Position numbers and translations under genes: made by a program. The notes beneath the pieces were generated by a model. The model was not told the origin of the DNA, made no database searches, and saw only the letters and a list, made by a program, of their open reading frames with translations. Shown here in pieces: positions 8,681-18,000 of a DNA stretch of 39,978 bases (its first letter is position 1; each line of letters starts with the position of its first letter). Source of the DNA: an uncultured Verrucomicrobiota bacterium (GTDB lineage Bacteria > Verrucomicrobiota > Verrucomicrobiia > Limisphaerales > UBA1319); the NCBI GenBank assembly GCA_903845125.1, contig CAIMWS010000086.1, forward strand, positions 1 to 39,978, given 5' to 3'.

Positions 8681-9541
8681 ATGAACGACGAGCACCAAAG
8701 AGGCGAAGGACCGTTTTGCACCGCCGCAAACCGTGGCCTGCTGACCTTGCAAAAGCGTTTCGAGAGGGTCTGCCATCACGGTTTTTGCCGGGGATTCACT
8801 TTAATTGAATTGCTGGTGGTCATTGCCATCATCGCCATCCTCGCCAGCATGTTGCTGCCCACCCTGTCGAAAGCCAAGGAAAAGGCCAAAGCGACCAGTT
8901 GCCGCAGTAATCTGAAACAGCTCGGGCTGGCCTTTGCCATGTATATCGATGGCAATAACGATATTTTCCCGGGGGCAGCCTCCAAAGGCGCCTACAAGCC
9001 GATGAAGGAAGATTGGATTTTTTGGAACACCTACGACACCCGGCTGACGGGAACCATTTTCAGGGATCCCCAGAAAAGTGCGATCGCCCCTTATATCCAC
9101 CGGTTCAACACCAATTTATTCCGCTGCCCTTCCGATATGGATGTCCTCAAGCGGCAACAAGCGCAGATCAAGAATCCGACGACCAGAAACTATTACTTGT
9201 ATAGTTATACCCTGAACAGCCACGTGACGGGTGAAAACCGGGGGATCAGCTCGTTATACGATCCGGATGGGCTGGCTCCGGCGCTGCATTTCAAGGGCCA
9301 GAAAATCCGTTCCCCCAGCAAAAAGATCATGCTCGTGGATGAACGGAGCTCGGACGATCGCGGCCAGCTCATGGATGCGCCGGATGACGGCCGCTGGACC
9401 CCCTCCACCGATCCCTCCGGCGGCAACCAATTGACCAAACGGCACAGCCGCAAAGGAACGATCGCCTTCCCGGACGGGCATGTGGATATCGTGGAAACCA
9501 GCTACGCCAATACCGAGAAATATTACGACCCAATGTGGTAG
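8681..9541 (+). CDS. Pseudopilin-like protein with prepilin N-terminus and H-X9-DG motif
   Basis: 286-aa exported protein with a type IV/II prepilin cleavage-methylation segment, [18 protein letters not shown] (from about residue 39), preceded by Gly38, and followed by the [18 protein letters not shown] region typical of the large planctomycete/verrucomicrobial pseudopilin-like family. Near the C-terminus H-X9-DG is exact ([14 protein letters not shown]). Cleavage after Gly38 by a prepilin peptidase is expected. The 38-residue leader is unusually long, so a later non-ATG start is possible. Function of the family is unknown; members are usually scattered beside secreted enzymes, as here between a beta-helix protein and a DUF6807 protein. 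A promoter-like pair lies upstream. Confidence 0.88.
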   Translation: MNDEHQRGEGPFCTAANRGLLTLQKRFERVCHHGFCRGFTLIELLVVIAIIAILASMLLPTLSKAKEKAKATSCRSNLKQLGLAFAMYIDGNNDIFPGAASKGAYKPMKEDWIFWNTYDTRLTGTIFRDPQKSAIAPYIHRFNTNLFRCPSDMDVLKRQQAQIKNPTTRNYYLYSYTLNSHVTGENRGISSLYDPDGLAPALHFKGQKIRSPSKKIMLVDERSSDDRGQLMDAPDDGRWTPSTDPSGGNQLTKRHSRKGTIAFPDGHVDIVETSYANTEKYYDPMW

Positions 9542-9598
9542 GCGATGGAATGAATTATTGCCTCCTTAACAACGTCAACGTCAGAATAACGATAAATT

Positions 9599-10582
9599 AT
9601 GGCCATGAAAATTGATAATCTGTGGAAATCGGTGGTCCTCTCCGGACTGGCTTGGACGCTTCTGGCGGCAACCAACCTGGCGGCCGCCGGTGCGGAGAAC
9701 CAGGTGGTTATCGAAGACCTGGGCTCCAAGCTGAAAATCCAGATCGGCGGTGAATTGTTCACTGAATATTATTACAAGGACGTCCCCCGGCCATACCTTT
9801 ACCCGATCATCGGCCCGAAAGGTTTGCCCATGACCCGCAACTGGCCCATGAAAGAGGTGGCGGGCGAGGAACGGGATCATCCTCATCATAAAAGTTTGTG
9901 GTTCACCCATGGGGCGGTCAACGGAGTCGATTTTTGGAGCGATGGCGCCACCAAGGGTAAAATCGTCCATGAAAAGTTCACCCAAATCAGCTCCGGCAAG
10001 CAAGGAACCATTAAGGCTTTCCACAAGTGGATGACCGCGGAGGGCAAACTGGTCCTGACCGAGGACCGGACCGTGCAGATCGCGGCCGAGGGCCCCAACC
10101 GGATCATCGACTTTGAGATCGCCCTGCACGCTTCCGAAGGAGCCGTCACCCTGGGCGACACCAAAGAGGGATCCATGGCGATCCGCCTGGCCGAGACCAT
10201 GCGTTTAAAAGCCCCTAAAAACAAACCTGGCCAAGGCCACATCGTCAATAGCGAGGGCTTGACCGACGATGCCACGTGGGGCAAGCGGGCCAAGTGGTGC
10301 GACTACTACGGTCCGGTGGAAGGCCAGATTTTGGGTGTGGCGATGTTCGATCACCCGGCCAATCCACGTTACCCCACCTGGTGGCACGTGCGGGATTACG
10401 GGTTGTTCGCCGCCAACCCGTTCGGCATCCATGATTTTGAGAAGGCGCCCGCCAACCAGGGGGATCTGAAAATCGCCGCCGGGCAAAGCCTCACCTTCCG
10501 CTACCGTTTCGTGTTCCACCCCGGCAGCGAGAAGGAGGCTGGCATCGCAGACCTCTACCATAATTACATAAACCAAAAGTAA
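9599..10582 (+). CDS. Exported DUF6807 (PmoA-like) family protein
   Basis: 327-aa protein with a signal peptide (about residues 1-30, ending near NLAAAGA). The rest matches the family annotated as PmoA or DUF6807, common in Verrucomicrobiota, Planctomycetes and Bacteroidetes. Recognisable segments are RPYLYPIIGPKGLPMTRNWP, the His-rich ERDHPHHKSLWFTHGAVNGV, FDHPANPRYPTWWHVRDYGL and the C-terminal LTFRYRFVFHPG. Despite the legacy name it is not a methane monooxygenase subunit. The conserved His cluster could bind metal or sugar, which is inference. The activity is unknown, but members sit in polysaccharide-use loci. It precedes a Gfo/Idh/MocA oxidoreductase by 99 bases and may share its transcript. 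Two ATGs (9599, 9605) are possible. Confidence 0.85.
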   Translation: MAMKIDNLWKSVVLSGLAWTLLAATNLAAAGAENQVVIEDLGSKLKIQIGGELFTEYYYKDVPRPYLYPIIGPKGLPMTRNWPMKEVAGEERDHPHHKSLWFTHGAVNGVDFWSDGATKGKIVHEKFTQISSGKQGTIKAFHKWMTAEGKLVLTEDRTVQIAAEGPNRIIDFEIALHASEGAVTLGDTKEGSMAIRLAETMRLKAPKNKPGQGHIVNSEGLTDDATWGKRAKWCDYYGPVEGQILGVAMFDHPANPRYPTWWHVRDYGLFAANPFGIHDFEKAPANQGDLKIAAGQSLTFRYRFVFHPGSEKEAGIADLYHNYINQK

Positions 10583-10681
10583 AACCGACTGCTTTGAGAG
10601 CCTTCTGGCCGGCGGGAAAAACCGGGCGAGTGTCTTGCTTGGCGCCCATCACCTGAACTGCTCTCGCAACCCGAGATCCAA

Positions 10682-12124
10682 ATGAAAAACCTGAATCGCC
10701 GTCACTTCCTGAGAAGTTCCGTGTTAACCGCCTCCGCCCTCTGCCTGCCCGCTCATGCCTGGCAGCGGGTGCTCGGCGCCAATGATGATATCCGCGTAGC
10801 CGTGGTGGGCTTCAATGGCCAGGGCAAGAGCCACATCAAAAGCATCCGTGATTCCAAGGGAGCGCGGATCGTCGCCTTATGCGATGCCGACTCCAAAGTG
10901 CTGGCCAACGGCCAAGAGGAGTTTGCCAAGCTCGGGCAATCGGTGGCCACCTACCAGGACATTCGCAAGCTGCTGGAGAACAAGGATATCGACGCCATTT
11001 CCACCGCCACCCCCAACCATTGGCACGCCCTGGCTTCCATCTGGGCCTGCCAGGCGGGCAAGGATGTTTATGTGGAAAAACCGGTCAGCCACAACGTGTG
11101 GGAAGGCCGCAAAATCGTGGAAGCCGCCCGCAAATACGGCCGCATCGTGCAAACCGGAACGCAGTGCCGCTCCAACGCGGGCATGCAGGAAATGATGAAA
11201 TTCATCCACGACGGCAAACTGGGCAAAGTCAAGATCGCCCGCGGCTTGTGCTACAAACGCCGGGCCAGCATCGGCAAAACCTCCGGGCCGCAGCCAGTTC
11301 CCGCCTCAGTGGATTATGACCTGTGGGTGGGTCCGGCACCCAAAGATCCGCTGCGCCGCGCACGGCTGCATTATGACTGGCATTGGGTCTGGCCAACCGG
11401 CAATGGTGATCTGGGCAACCAGGGAATCCACCAGATGGACCTGGCCCGCTGGGCGCTGCAGGTGGACAGCGTGTCCCCCAAGGTCTTCAGCCTGGGTGGC
11501 CGCTTTGGCTACGAAGATGATGGCACAACCCCGAACACCCTCGCCGTCTTCCACGATTACGGGCATGCGATGTTGATTTTCGAGGTGCGGGGGCTTCCCG
11601 CCAGCTCCGATGCCAAAGCCATGGACAAATACCGGGGCGCGGACATCGGCTTGGTGGTGGATTGCGAGCAAGGCAGCATGGTCATCACCAGCTACTCCAA
11701 AGGCACCGCTTTCGACAAGGAAGGCAACGTGATTAAAGCCTTTGATGGCGGCGGCAGCCACCACGGGAATTTCTTCAAAGCGGTCCGCAGCCGGAACCAC
11801 AAGGATCTGAACGCTGACATCCTGGAGGGGCATCTGAGCAGCGCCCTGTGCCATACCGGCAACATCTCCTACCAGGTTGGCGCCCTGAAAAGCCGCGATG
11901 AAATAGCCGGGATGATCTCGGACATGCCGGAAGCGATGGAAACCTGCATGCGGGCGGAGGAACACCTCGCGGCCAACGGCGTCGATCTGGAAAAATCCAA
12001 ACCCACCATGGGCATGTTCCTGGCGATGGACCCCAAGACCGAGCGCTTCGTAAACAACGACCAAGCCAACGCCTTGCTGTCGCGCCCATACCGGGCCCCT
12101 TTTGTGGTGCCGGAAAAGGTATAA
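10682..12124 (+). CDS. Tat-exported Gfo/Idh/MocA-family oxidoreductase
   Basis: 480-aa NAD(P)-dependent sugar oxidoreductase family member with a twin-arginine signal (MKNLNRRHFLRSSVLTASAL, cleavage near AHA). The Rossmann domain starts at about residue 37 (IRVAVVGFNGQGKSH). The family signature EKPVSHN has Glu132-Lys133-Pro134, Lys133 being the usual catalytic residue. The C-terminal domain (about 165-400) includes DWHWVWPTGNGDLGNQGIHQ, which supplies the usual Asp/His region. Exported members of this family are frequent in Verrucomicrobiota and Planctomycetes and are thought to oxidise or rearrange sugars in the periplasm using a tightly held cofactor; the substrate here cannot be read. A strong terminator follows, so this gene likely ends a unit with the DUF6807 gene. 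Confidence 0.92.
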   Translation: MKNLNRRHFLRSSVLTASALCLPAHAWQRVLGANDDIRVAVVGFNGQGKSHIKSIRDSKGARIVALCDADSKVLANGQEEFAKLGQSVATYQDIRKLLENKDIDAISTATPNHWHALASIWACQAGKDVYVEKPVSHNVWEGRKIVEAARKYGRIVQTGTQCRSNAGMQEMMKFIHDGKLGKVKIARGLCYKRRASIGKTSGPQPVPASVDYDLWVGPAPKDPLRRARLHYDWHWVWPTGNGDLGNQGIHQMDLARWALQVDSVSPKVFSLGGRFGYEDDGTTPNTLAVFHDYGHAMLIFEVRGLPASSDAKAMDKYRGADIGLVVDCEQGSMVITSYSKGTAFDKEGNVIKAFDGGGSHHGNFFKAVRSRNHKDLNADILEGHLSSALCHTGNISYQVGALKSRDEIAGMISDMPEAMETCMRAEEHLAANGVDLEKSKPTMGMFLAMDPKTERFVNNDQANALLSRPYRAPFVVPEKV

Positions 12125-12150
12125 TCGCCACTCCACCCTTTAAGCCTGCC

Positions 12151-12185
12151 ACCGCCAGCCGGTTTCATCCGCTGGCGGTTTTTTT
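12151..12185 (+). terminator. Rho-independent terminator after the Gfo/Idh/MocA gene
   Basis: A 9-bp perfect stem (ACCGCCAGC 12151-12159 with GCTGGCGGT 12171-12179), an 11-base loop and a run of seven T residues (12179-12185) lie 27 bases past the stop codon. It is the clearest terminator in the window. Confidence 0.9.
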
Positions 12186-12234
12186 CGCCCTTGAGGCGCG
12201 TGGAAAATTCGCGGCGGCCAAAAGGGAGCGCTGC

Positions 12235-12262
12235 TTGACTCGCCCGTGGCGTGGACTACACT
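12235..12262 (+). promoter_or_regulatory. Putative promoter of the TolC-like gene, giving a near-leaderless start
   Basis: -35 TTGACT (12235-12240), a 16-bp spacer and -10 TACACT (12257-12262). The -10 ends only 7 bases before the ATG at 12270, so transcription would begin at or next to the start codon. No Shine-Dalgarno sequence is present. Confidence 0.55.
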
Positions 12263-12269
12263 ACCAAAC

Positions 12270-13730
12270 ATGGGTTCTAAATTTGAGCTTTCACTTTCCA
12301 TAGTATCACTGGGGTTGGGAATGTTGGGATCGGAAATTCTGAGCGCTGCGGACAGCAACGAGGCCGCCGCTCCACCGCCGCCCAGCATCCAGCCGGCCAA
12401 GGCCACGAATATCGTTCAGGAAGCCGGTGTTTCCACCAATTGGCTGGCGCGACCGCTGTCCCTGACCGACTGTTTGAACCTGGCTCTCCAGCAAAACAGC
12501 GCGGTTCTGAAATCCCGGAAAGACATTGAGGCCGTTCATGGCGTGATCATCCAAACCCGGGCCATCGTGGTGCCCAAGTTGGCGGCGCAAGGGCAATTCA
12601 AGTCGATCACGGACAGCTCCATCGACAAATTCCCCTTTTCCCAACCCGGCAGCCCCATCACCATCCCCATTTCCTATCCTACGGAAAGCTGGGGCGCGAC
12701 GGTCCAGCTGACCCAATCCATCTATGAAGGCGGCCGCATCAAGGCGAGCTTGAGAACCGCCCGGCTGCTGAAGGAACAAGCGCTCCTGAATTTTCAAACC
12801 GTGGAAGCGGAAACGGTTTTGCAGGTCCGCACGGCCTACGCCGGAGTGCTGTTGACCAGCCAGCAAATTGAGGTGCAGAAAGCCGCCATCAATTTGCTCG
12901 AACAGGAATTGGCCGACGCCACCCGGCGGTTTGAAGCGGGCACGGTGCCGCGGTTCAATGTCCTGCGGGCGGAGGTGGAGGTGGCCAATGCCCGGCCCCG
13001 GCTGTTCAAAGCGCAAAATGCCTACCGGATCGCCAAAAACAACCTCGCCAATGTGCTCGGTTACCACATTCCCAAGGAAATCTGGGAAGACATACCCCTG
13101 CAATTAACCGGCAAGCTGGAGGCCGAGCCAATTCAGGTGGAGCTGCCGGTGGCCCTGACGCAGGCCTTGGCCCGCCGCCCGGAACTGGGCGTCTTGCGCA
13201 AGGCGGAAAGCCTGCGCAAGGAAGGGATCGCGATGGCCCGGGCTGGTTATAAACCAAGCGTCCAGATGGTGGGCGGCTTCTCTTCCCGCAACTCCAGCTT
13301 CAGCACGGACCTCGCCAACGACGTCTCCGGCCTTTACGGCGGCGCCCAGCTCAGCTGGAATTTCTTCGATGGGATGCTGACCAAAGGCAAAGTGGACGAG
13401 GCGCGCGCGCTTTACGAAAAAGCCCAACTGGAACTCGATGATGTCACCCGGCAGATCGAGTTGGAGGTGCGGTCCGCCTACTCGACGCTGATTGAGGCCC
13501 AGCAAGTGCTGGAGTCCCAGAAAAAAGTGCAGGAACAGGCTGAGGAAGCCGTGCGCCTGGCCCGCGCCCGCAGCGAAGCGGGGACCGGCACCCAACTCGA
13601 CCTGTTGAACGCCCAAACCTCCCTGACCGAAGCCCGGACCACGCAGGTGGTGGCCCTGCGGGATTACGTGATTGCCCAAGCCCGTTTTGAAAAAGCGATC
13701 GGCCTTCCTGAATCATCTTCTCGCAAGTAA
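12270..13730 (+). CDS. TolC-family outer-membrane efflux protein
   Basis: 486-aa outer-membrane channel component of tripartite efflux or type I secretion systems. A signal peptide spans about residues 1-26. The two OEP repeats are visible. The first (about 70-270) includes DCLNLALQQNSAVLKSRKDI, VQLTQSIYEGGRIKASLRTA and a long helix with LADATRRFEAGTVPRFNVLR. The second (about 290-480) includes QLSWNFFDGMLTKGKVDEAR and ARSEAGTGTQLDLLNAQTSL, as expected for TolC internal duplication. No adaptor (HlyD/AcrA) or RND gene adjoins it; the MFS gene downstream is the only transporter. The ATG at 12270 is chosen because an alternative at 12246 would lie inside the promoter and precede an otherwise normal signal peptide. 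Confidence 0.92.
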   Translation: MGSKFELSLSIVSLGLGMLGSEILSAADSNEAAAPPPPSIQPAKATNIVQEAGVSTNWLARPLSLTDCLNLALQQNSAVLKSRKDIEAVHGVIIQTRAIVVPKLAAQGQFKSITDSSIDKFPFSQPGSPITIPISYPTESWGATVQLTQSIYEGGRIKASLRTARLLKEQALLNFQTVEAETVLQVRTAYAGVLLTSQQIEVQKAAINLLEQELADATRRFEAGTVPRFNVLRAEVEVANARPRLFKAQNAYRIAKNNLANVLGYHIPKEIWEDIPLQLTGKLEAEPIQVELPVALTQALARRPELGVLRKAESLRKEGIAMARAGYKPSVQMVGGFSSRNSSFSTDLANDVSGLYGGAQLSWNFFDGMLTKGKVDEARALYEKAQLELDDVTRQIELEVRSAYSTLIEAQQVLESQKKVQEQAEEAVRLARARSEAGTGTQLDLLNAQTSLTEARTTQVVALRDYVIAQARFEKAIGLPESSSRK

Positions 13731-13876
13731 ACCAGGGGCATGATCCCGCCCGAAACCAAACCCACATCCCCGCCGCCGGAATCAAATAGCTTGGCCTTCC
13801 GCCTGGCAGCCCGGCGCGCGCGGAAAGAAAGCGAATCCACACTTTAAGGCACCCAGCCTTTCATCCCACTGACCGC

Positions 13877-15070
13877 ATGCGCAAGCCCTCGTTATTGGTA
13901 ATATTCCTGACCGTATTCATTGATTTGATCGGATTCGGCATCGTGCTGCCGATGGTGCCGCTGTACGGCAAGGATTTTGGCGCCTCCGGCTCCGCCATCG
14001 GCTTCATCATCGCCTCGTTTTCGATCATGCAGTTCGTATTTTCCCCCATTTGGGGGCGGTGGTCGGATCGCATCGGCCGCCGGCCGGTCATACTGATCAG
14101 CCTGGCGGGCGGGGCAATATCCTACGGGATCTTCGCCTATGCCTCCACCCTGCACGGGGCCACGGGTCTGTGGCTGCTGCTGGCGTCCCGCACCTTCGCG
14201 GGCATTTTCGGGGGCAACATCAATGTGGCCCAGGCTTACATTGCGGACATTTCCCCCCCGGACCAGCGCTCCGCGCGCATGGGCCTCATCGGCATGGCCT
14301 TCGGCCTGGGCTTCATATTTGGTCCCCCCATCGGAGCCTTTAGCGCGCGGCTAGGGCCTGCCGTCCCCGGGTTGGTTGCCGCGGCTCTATGCTTCGCGAA
14401 TTTCCTCCTCGCCAGTATCATACTTCCTGAAAGCTGGCGGCCGGATTCAACCTGCGCCGAGCCCCGGCCCCATTTGAGCCAGTGGATACACACCTTGAAA
14501 CAACCGCAGGTGGGCCTGCTGATCGGCCTGTTTTTCATCGCCACTTTCTGCTTCGCCTGTTACGAGACAACCCTGGCCTTGCTGGTCAAAGAATCCTTCG
14601 GCTACGACAAGGACGATGTGGGGTTCCTGTTCGCCTACAGCGGTGTGATCTCCGCCCTGGTCCAGGGCGGAATGATCAAGCGGCTGGTAAAGCGGATGGG
14701 CGAGGCGAAGCTGATCCTGATCAGCTTTGCGCTCACCGGCGCCAGCTTCTTCATCCTGCCGGAAGCCCGCAACCTGCCGGAGCTGCTGATCGCCCTGGCC
14801 ATCCTCTCCTTCGGTACCAGTTTGAATCGCCCACCCACCTTTGGCCTCATCTCCATCCTGACGCCCACCAACGAACAAGGGGCAACCCTCGGCGTGGCTC
14901 AAAGTGTGGGCAGTCTGGCCCGCATCGCCGGCCCGATCCTGGCCGGGCTGCTGTTCCAATTCAAACCCGCCCTGCCTTACTTCGTCTGTGGCGGCATTGC
15001 CCTGGCGGCCGCCTGGCTGGCCCGCAAATCCCTGTCGCAAATCCAGCCGGCCCGGTCCAATCCCATTTGA
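13877..15070 (+). CDS. MFS transporter, TCR/Tet-like (DHA1 family)
   Basis: 397-aa inner-membrane protein with about 12 hydrophobic helices. The N-terminus (SLLVIFLTVFIDLIGFGIVL, then PMVPLYGKDFGAS) and the loop 2-3 motif A, GRWSDRIGRRPVILIS, are characteristic of Tet/Bcr-type drug:H+ antiporters. Helix 5 carries a motif C-like GLGFIFGPPIGAF. The C-terminal half retains a degenerate motif. Substrate cannot be deduced; TetA-like MFS proteins in environmental Verrucomicrobiota are often of unknown role. It lies only 10 bases upstream of the GH2-like gene, suggesting one transcript and perhaps transport of a hydrolysis product, which is inference. It could equally be an efflux pump working near the TolC-like channel. 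Confidence 0.9.
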   Translation: MRKPSLLVIFLTVFIDLIGFGIVLPMVPLYGKDFGASGSAIGFIIASFSIMQFVFSPIWGRWSDRIGRRPVILISLAGGAISYGIFAYASTLHGATGLWLLLASRTFAGIFGGNINVAQAYIADISPPDQRSARMGLIGMAFGLGFIFGPPIGAFSARLGPAVPGLVAAALCFANFLLASIILPESWRPDSTCAEPRPHLSQWIHTLKQPQVGLLIGLFFIATFCFACYETTLALLVKESFGYDKDDVGFLFAYSGVISALVQGGMIKRLVKRMGEAKLILISFALTGASFFILPEARNLPELLIALAILSFGTSLNRPPTFGLISILTPTNEQGATLGVAQSVGSLARIAGPILAGLLFQFKPALPYFVCGGIALAAAWLARKSLSQIQPARSNPI

Positions 15071-15080
15071 TCCTCCGCCT

Positions 15081-18000
15081 ATGCACTATCGCCCCTCATG
15101 CCTGCGTTCCCTCGCCCGGATCATGGGGCTGCTGCTCTCCCTGCAAATTGCCCACGGTGCCGTCCTTTCCGAATACCGGTCCGCCCTTTCGCTGAATGGG
15201 GAATGGCAATTCCGCCAGGACAGCGCCAAAACCAACGATTGGAAAACCGTCCAAGTTCCTTCCGTTTTCCAGGACCATGAAGGCAACGATTTCCACGGCG
15301 TGGGCTGGTACCGCCGGAAGATTCCGGATCTAGCCATCCCCGCGGGCGCCCGTATCCTCTTGCATTTCCAGGCGGCAGCCACGGATTTGGAGGTCTGGTG
15401 GAACGGCCAGCGTTTGGGCCGCCATCTTGGAGGCTGGACGCCGTTCCGGATGGATGTGACCGACCAGATCCGGAAATCCCCGGCCGAGAGCCCCCATGAA
15501 CTGCTGGTGCGTCTGGACGAAGCGGTGGGGCATAACACCCAGGGCTTTTTGCCCGTGATCGCCCCTCATTTTGGCGGCCTATGGCAGGAGGTGAAACTGA
15601 TCGTCGTGCCGGAAACCTACCTGGACGATCTGCGGTTGGAAGCCTGGGGCGATATGGAGGATGCCAAAATCAAGCTGCAGTGCCCCGTGCAAGGCCTGGA
15701 CAGCAATCGGGGCGGCCAGGCAGTCTTGCGCTACCGGTTGCAGGGGGAACCCGTCTGGACCAATCACCTGGCCCGCCTGCTGCCTGACACCAACAACCTC
15801 GTGCGCGTGGAGATCCCCCTGGCCGGCATCCTGCCGTGGTCTCCGGAATCGCCACGGCTTTATGAAGTCGAGTGGCGGCTGCTACCCAACAGCACGAATG
15901 ATGCGGGTGCGGATTGCATTTCCACCCGGGCCGCCTTCCGCACCATTAAAGCCATGGGCAACCATTTCAATATCAACGGCCGGCCGGCCTCGCTGCGCGG
16001 GGTGTTGAATTGGGGGTATTACCCCCCCCGGCTGGCGCCCTTCCTGGACGAAAAAAGATTCCAGCGGGATTTGGATTTCGCCAAGTCCTGCGGCTTTAAC
16101 CTGATGAAGTTTTGCCTGTGGGTCCCCCCCAAGCGCTTCCTCGAAATGGCGGATGAAATGGGCTTGTTCACCTGGGTGGAATATCCCACGTGGCACGCGC
16201 GTTTAACGCGCGATTTCCGGGATGCGCTGCGCCAGGAGTTCACGGAGTTTTTCCAGCATGACCGCAACCACCCCTCGGTGATTCTGCGCAGCCTGACGTG
16301 CGAAGCCGGATCCAGCGCCCAACTGCCGATCATCCAGGAGCTTTACGACCTGGCCCACCAACTGATTCCCAATGCCCTGGTCGAGGACGACTCCAGTTGG
16401 ATCGGATGGAACCGGGTGCATGATTTTTACGACGACCATCCCTACGGCAACAATCACACCTGGAAAAAGAACCTTTACGAATTCGGGGATTATATTCTCA
16501 GCCACGGCCCGAAGCCCATCATCCTCGGGGAGGCCATCGCGGCGGACACCTGGGTGAACCGGGAGAGCCTGCTGAAACAGGTCGGCGAAAACCGGCCTTA
16601 TTGGGTTCCTGCCGTTTTGGACGAAATCCCCACCTGGCAAAAAAAAATCGCCCGGCTGAATGGCGCTGAAGCCCTTGCCCACCTGGAGGATGACTCGCTG
16701 GAATACGCGCTGGCCATGCGCAAATTCCAAATTGAAGTCTTCCGGCGGGAATTGCCTTACGGCGGATACGTCGTCAGCGTTTTGCGGGATTTCCCCCTGG
16801 CCTCCATGGGTTTGCTGGATTACCAGGACCAACCCAAATGGCCGGCCTTGGATTGGGGCTGGCACAAGGAAACCATGTGCCTGCTGGAGACCGAGACGGA
16901 CCGCCGGAGCTACTTTTCCCAGGAAACGCTGGCCGCGGATGTATGGCTCAGCCACTTTGGCTCCGCCAAATTATCCGGCGCCGATTTATCGTTATTGGTG
17001 CTGAACTCGGACCCCTTGCTGACGCCCATCCAAAACATGGTCCGGGGCGATATCGAACAAAATCCTGGCACGCTGGCCAGGCTGGCCAGTTTAAGTTTTG
17101 CGCTGCCGGAGGTAACCCAGCCGCGGAAATTCTGGATCCAGGCATTGGTGAAATCCGGCTCGTTCAGCACTTCCAACCAATGGCCGGTCTGGGTGTTTCC
17201 CCAACCGCAACCGCACGCCGTCCCCTGGTTGCACCATTCGCTGCCCGAGCCTTTGGGACGGGAAGTTTTTCCGCACGGGGTGCGCAACGAAAACCCCACC
17301 ACCGGGCAAGTGGCGATCGCCACCCGGATGGATGAACAGCTGGTTTCCTTCGTCGAACAAGGCGGCAATTTGCTCTGGCTGCCGGATGGCCAGCCGAACA
17401 GTCTCCCGCTGAATGCGCATTGGTTTTTGAGAGGCGCCCCCTGCCTTTCCACCATCCATCCCCTGGCCGCCAAGGTTCCGCGCAGTTTATGGGTGGACCT
17501 GCAACATTTCGACCTCGCGGGAGACGTGGTGCCCAACCTGGAATACCTGGAGCAAACGAATCCCCTGCTGACACTTTGGGACACCCATGATCAAAAAACG
17601 GTCAAGACCCATGGTTTGGTTTATGAGCTGAAGGCTGGTAAAGGCCATATTCTGGTCAGCGCCTTAAGGCATGCCGGGGACAAGAATGCCGCGGGCAAAT
17701 GGCTGGCCCAGGTTTTCGAGGATTACCTGGCCGCCCAACCCGCCGGCACCAATGTCTTATCGGAGACCGCCTGGCAGCATTTGAAAGAGAAACTGCACGA
17801 GGAAAAAATCGATCTGAGCCAGCAGACCTGGCTCTTCAAGCCCGACTCCCAGGACGAAGGCTTGGCCCAAAGCTGGTTCGCTCCCGGGCTGCCGGAGAAT
17901 ACCGGTTGGAAACCGATACGGATTGGCGGCACCTGGCAGTCGCAAGGCCAGGCCGGCGTGCGCGGCCGGGCCTGGTATCGTCTCCGGATCAAGCTGCCCG

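Noticed and set aside
9599..10582. Particulate methane monooxygenase subunit
   Set aside because: The PmoA label is a legacy name for the DUF6807 family; no membrane helices or pmo genes are present.
14904..15080. Upstream extension of the GH2-like gene
   Set aside because: It overlaps the MFS gene in another frame; ATG 15081 begins a clear signal peptide.
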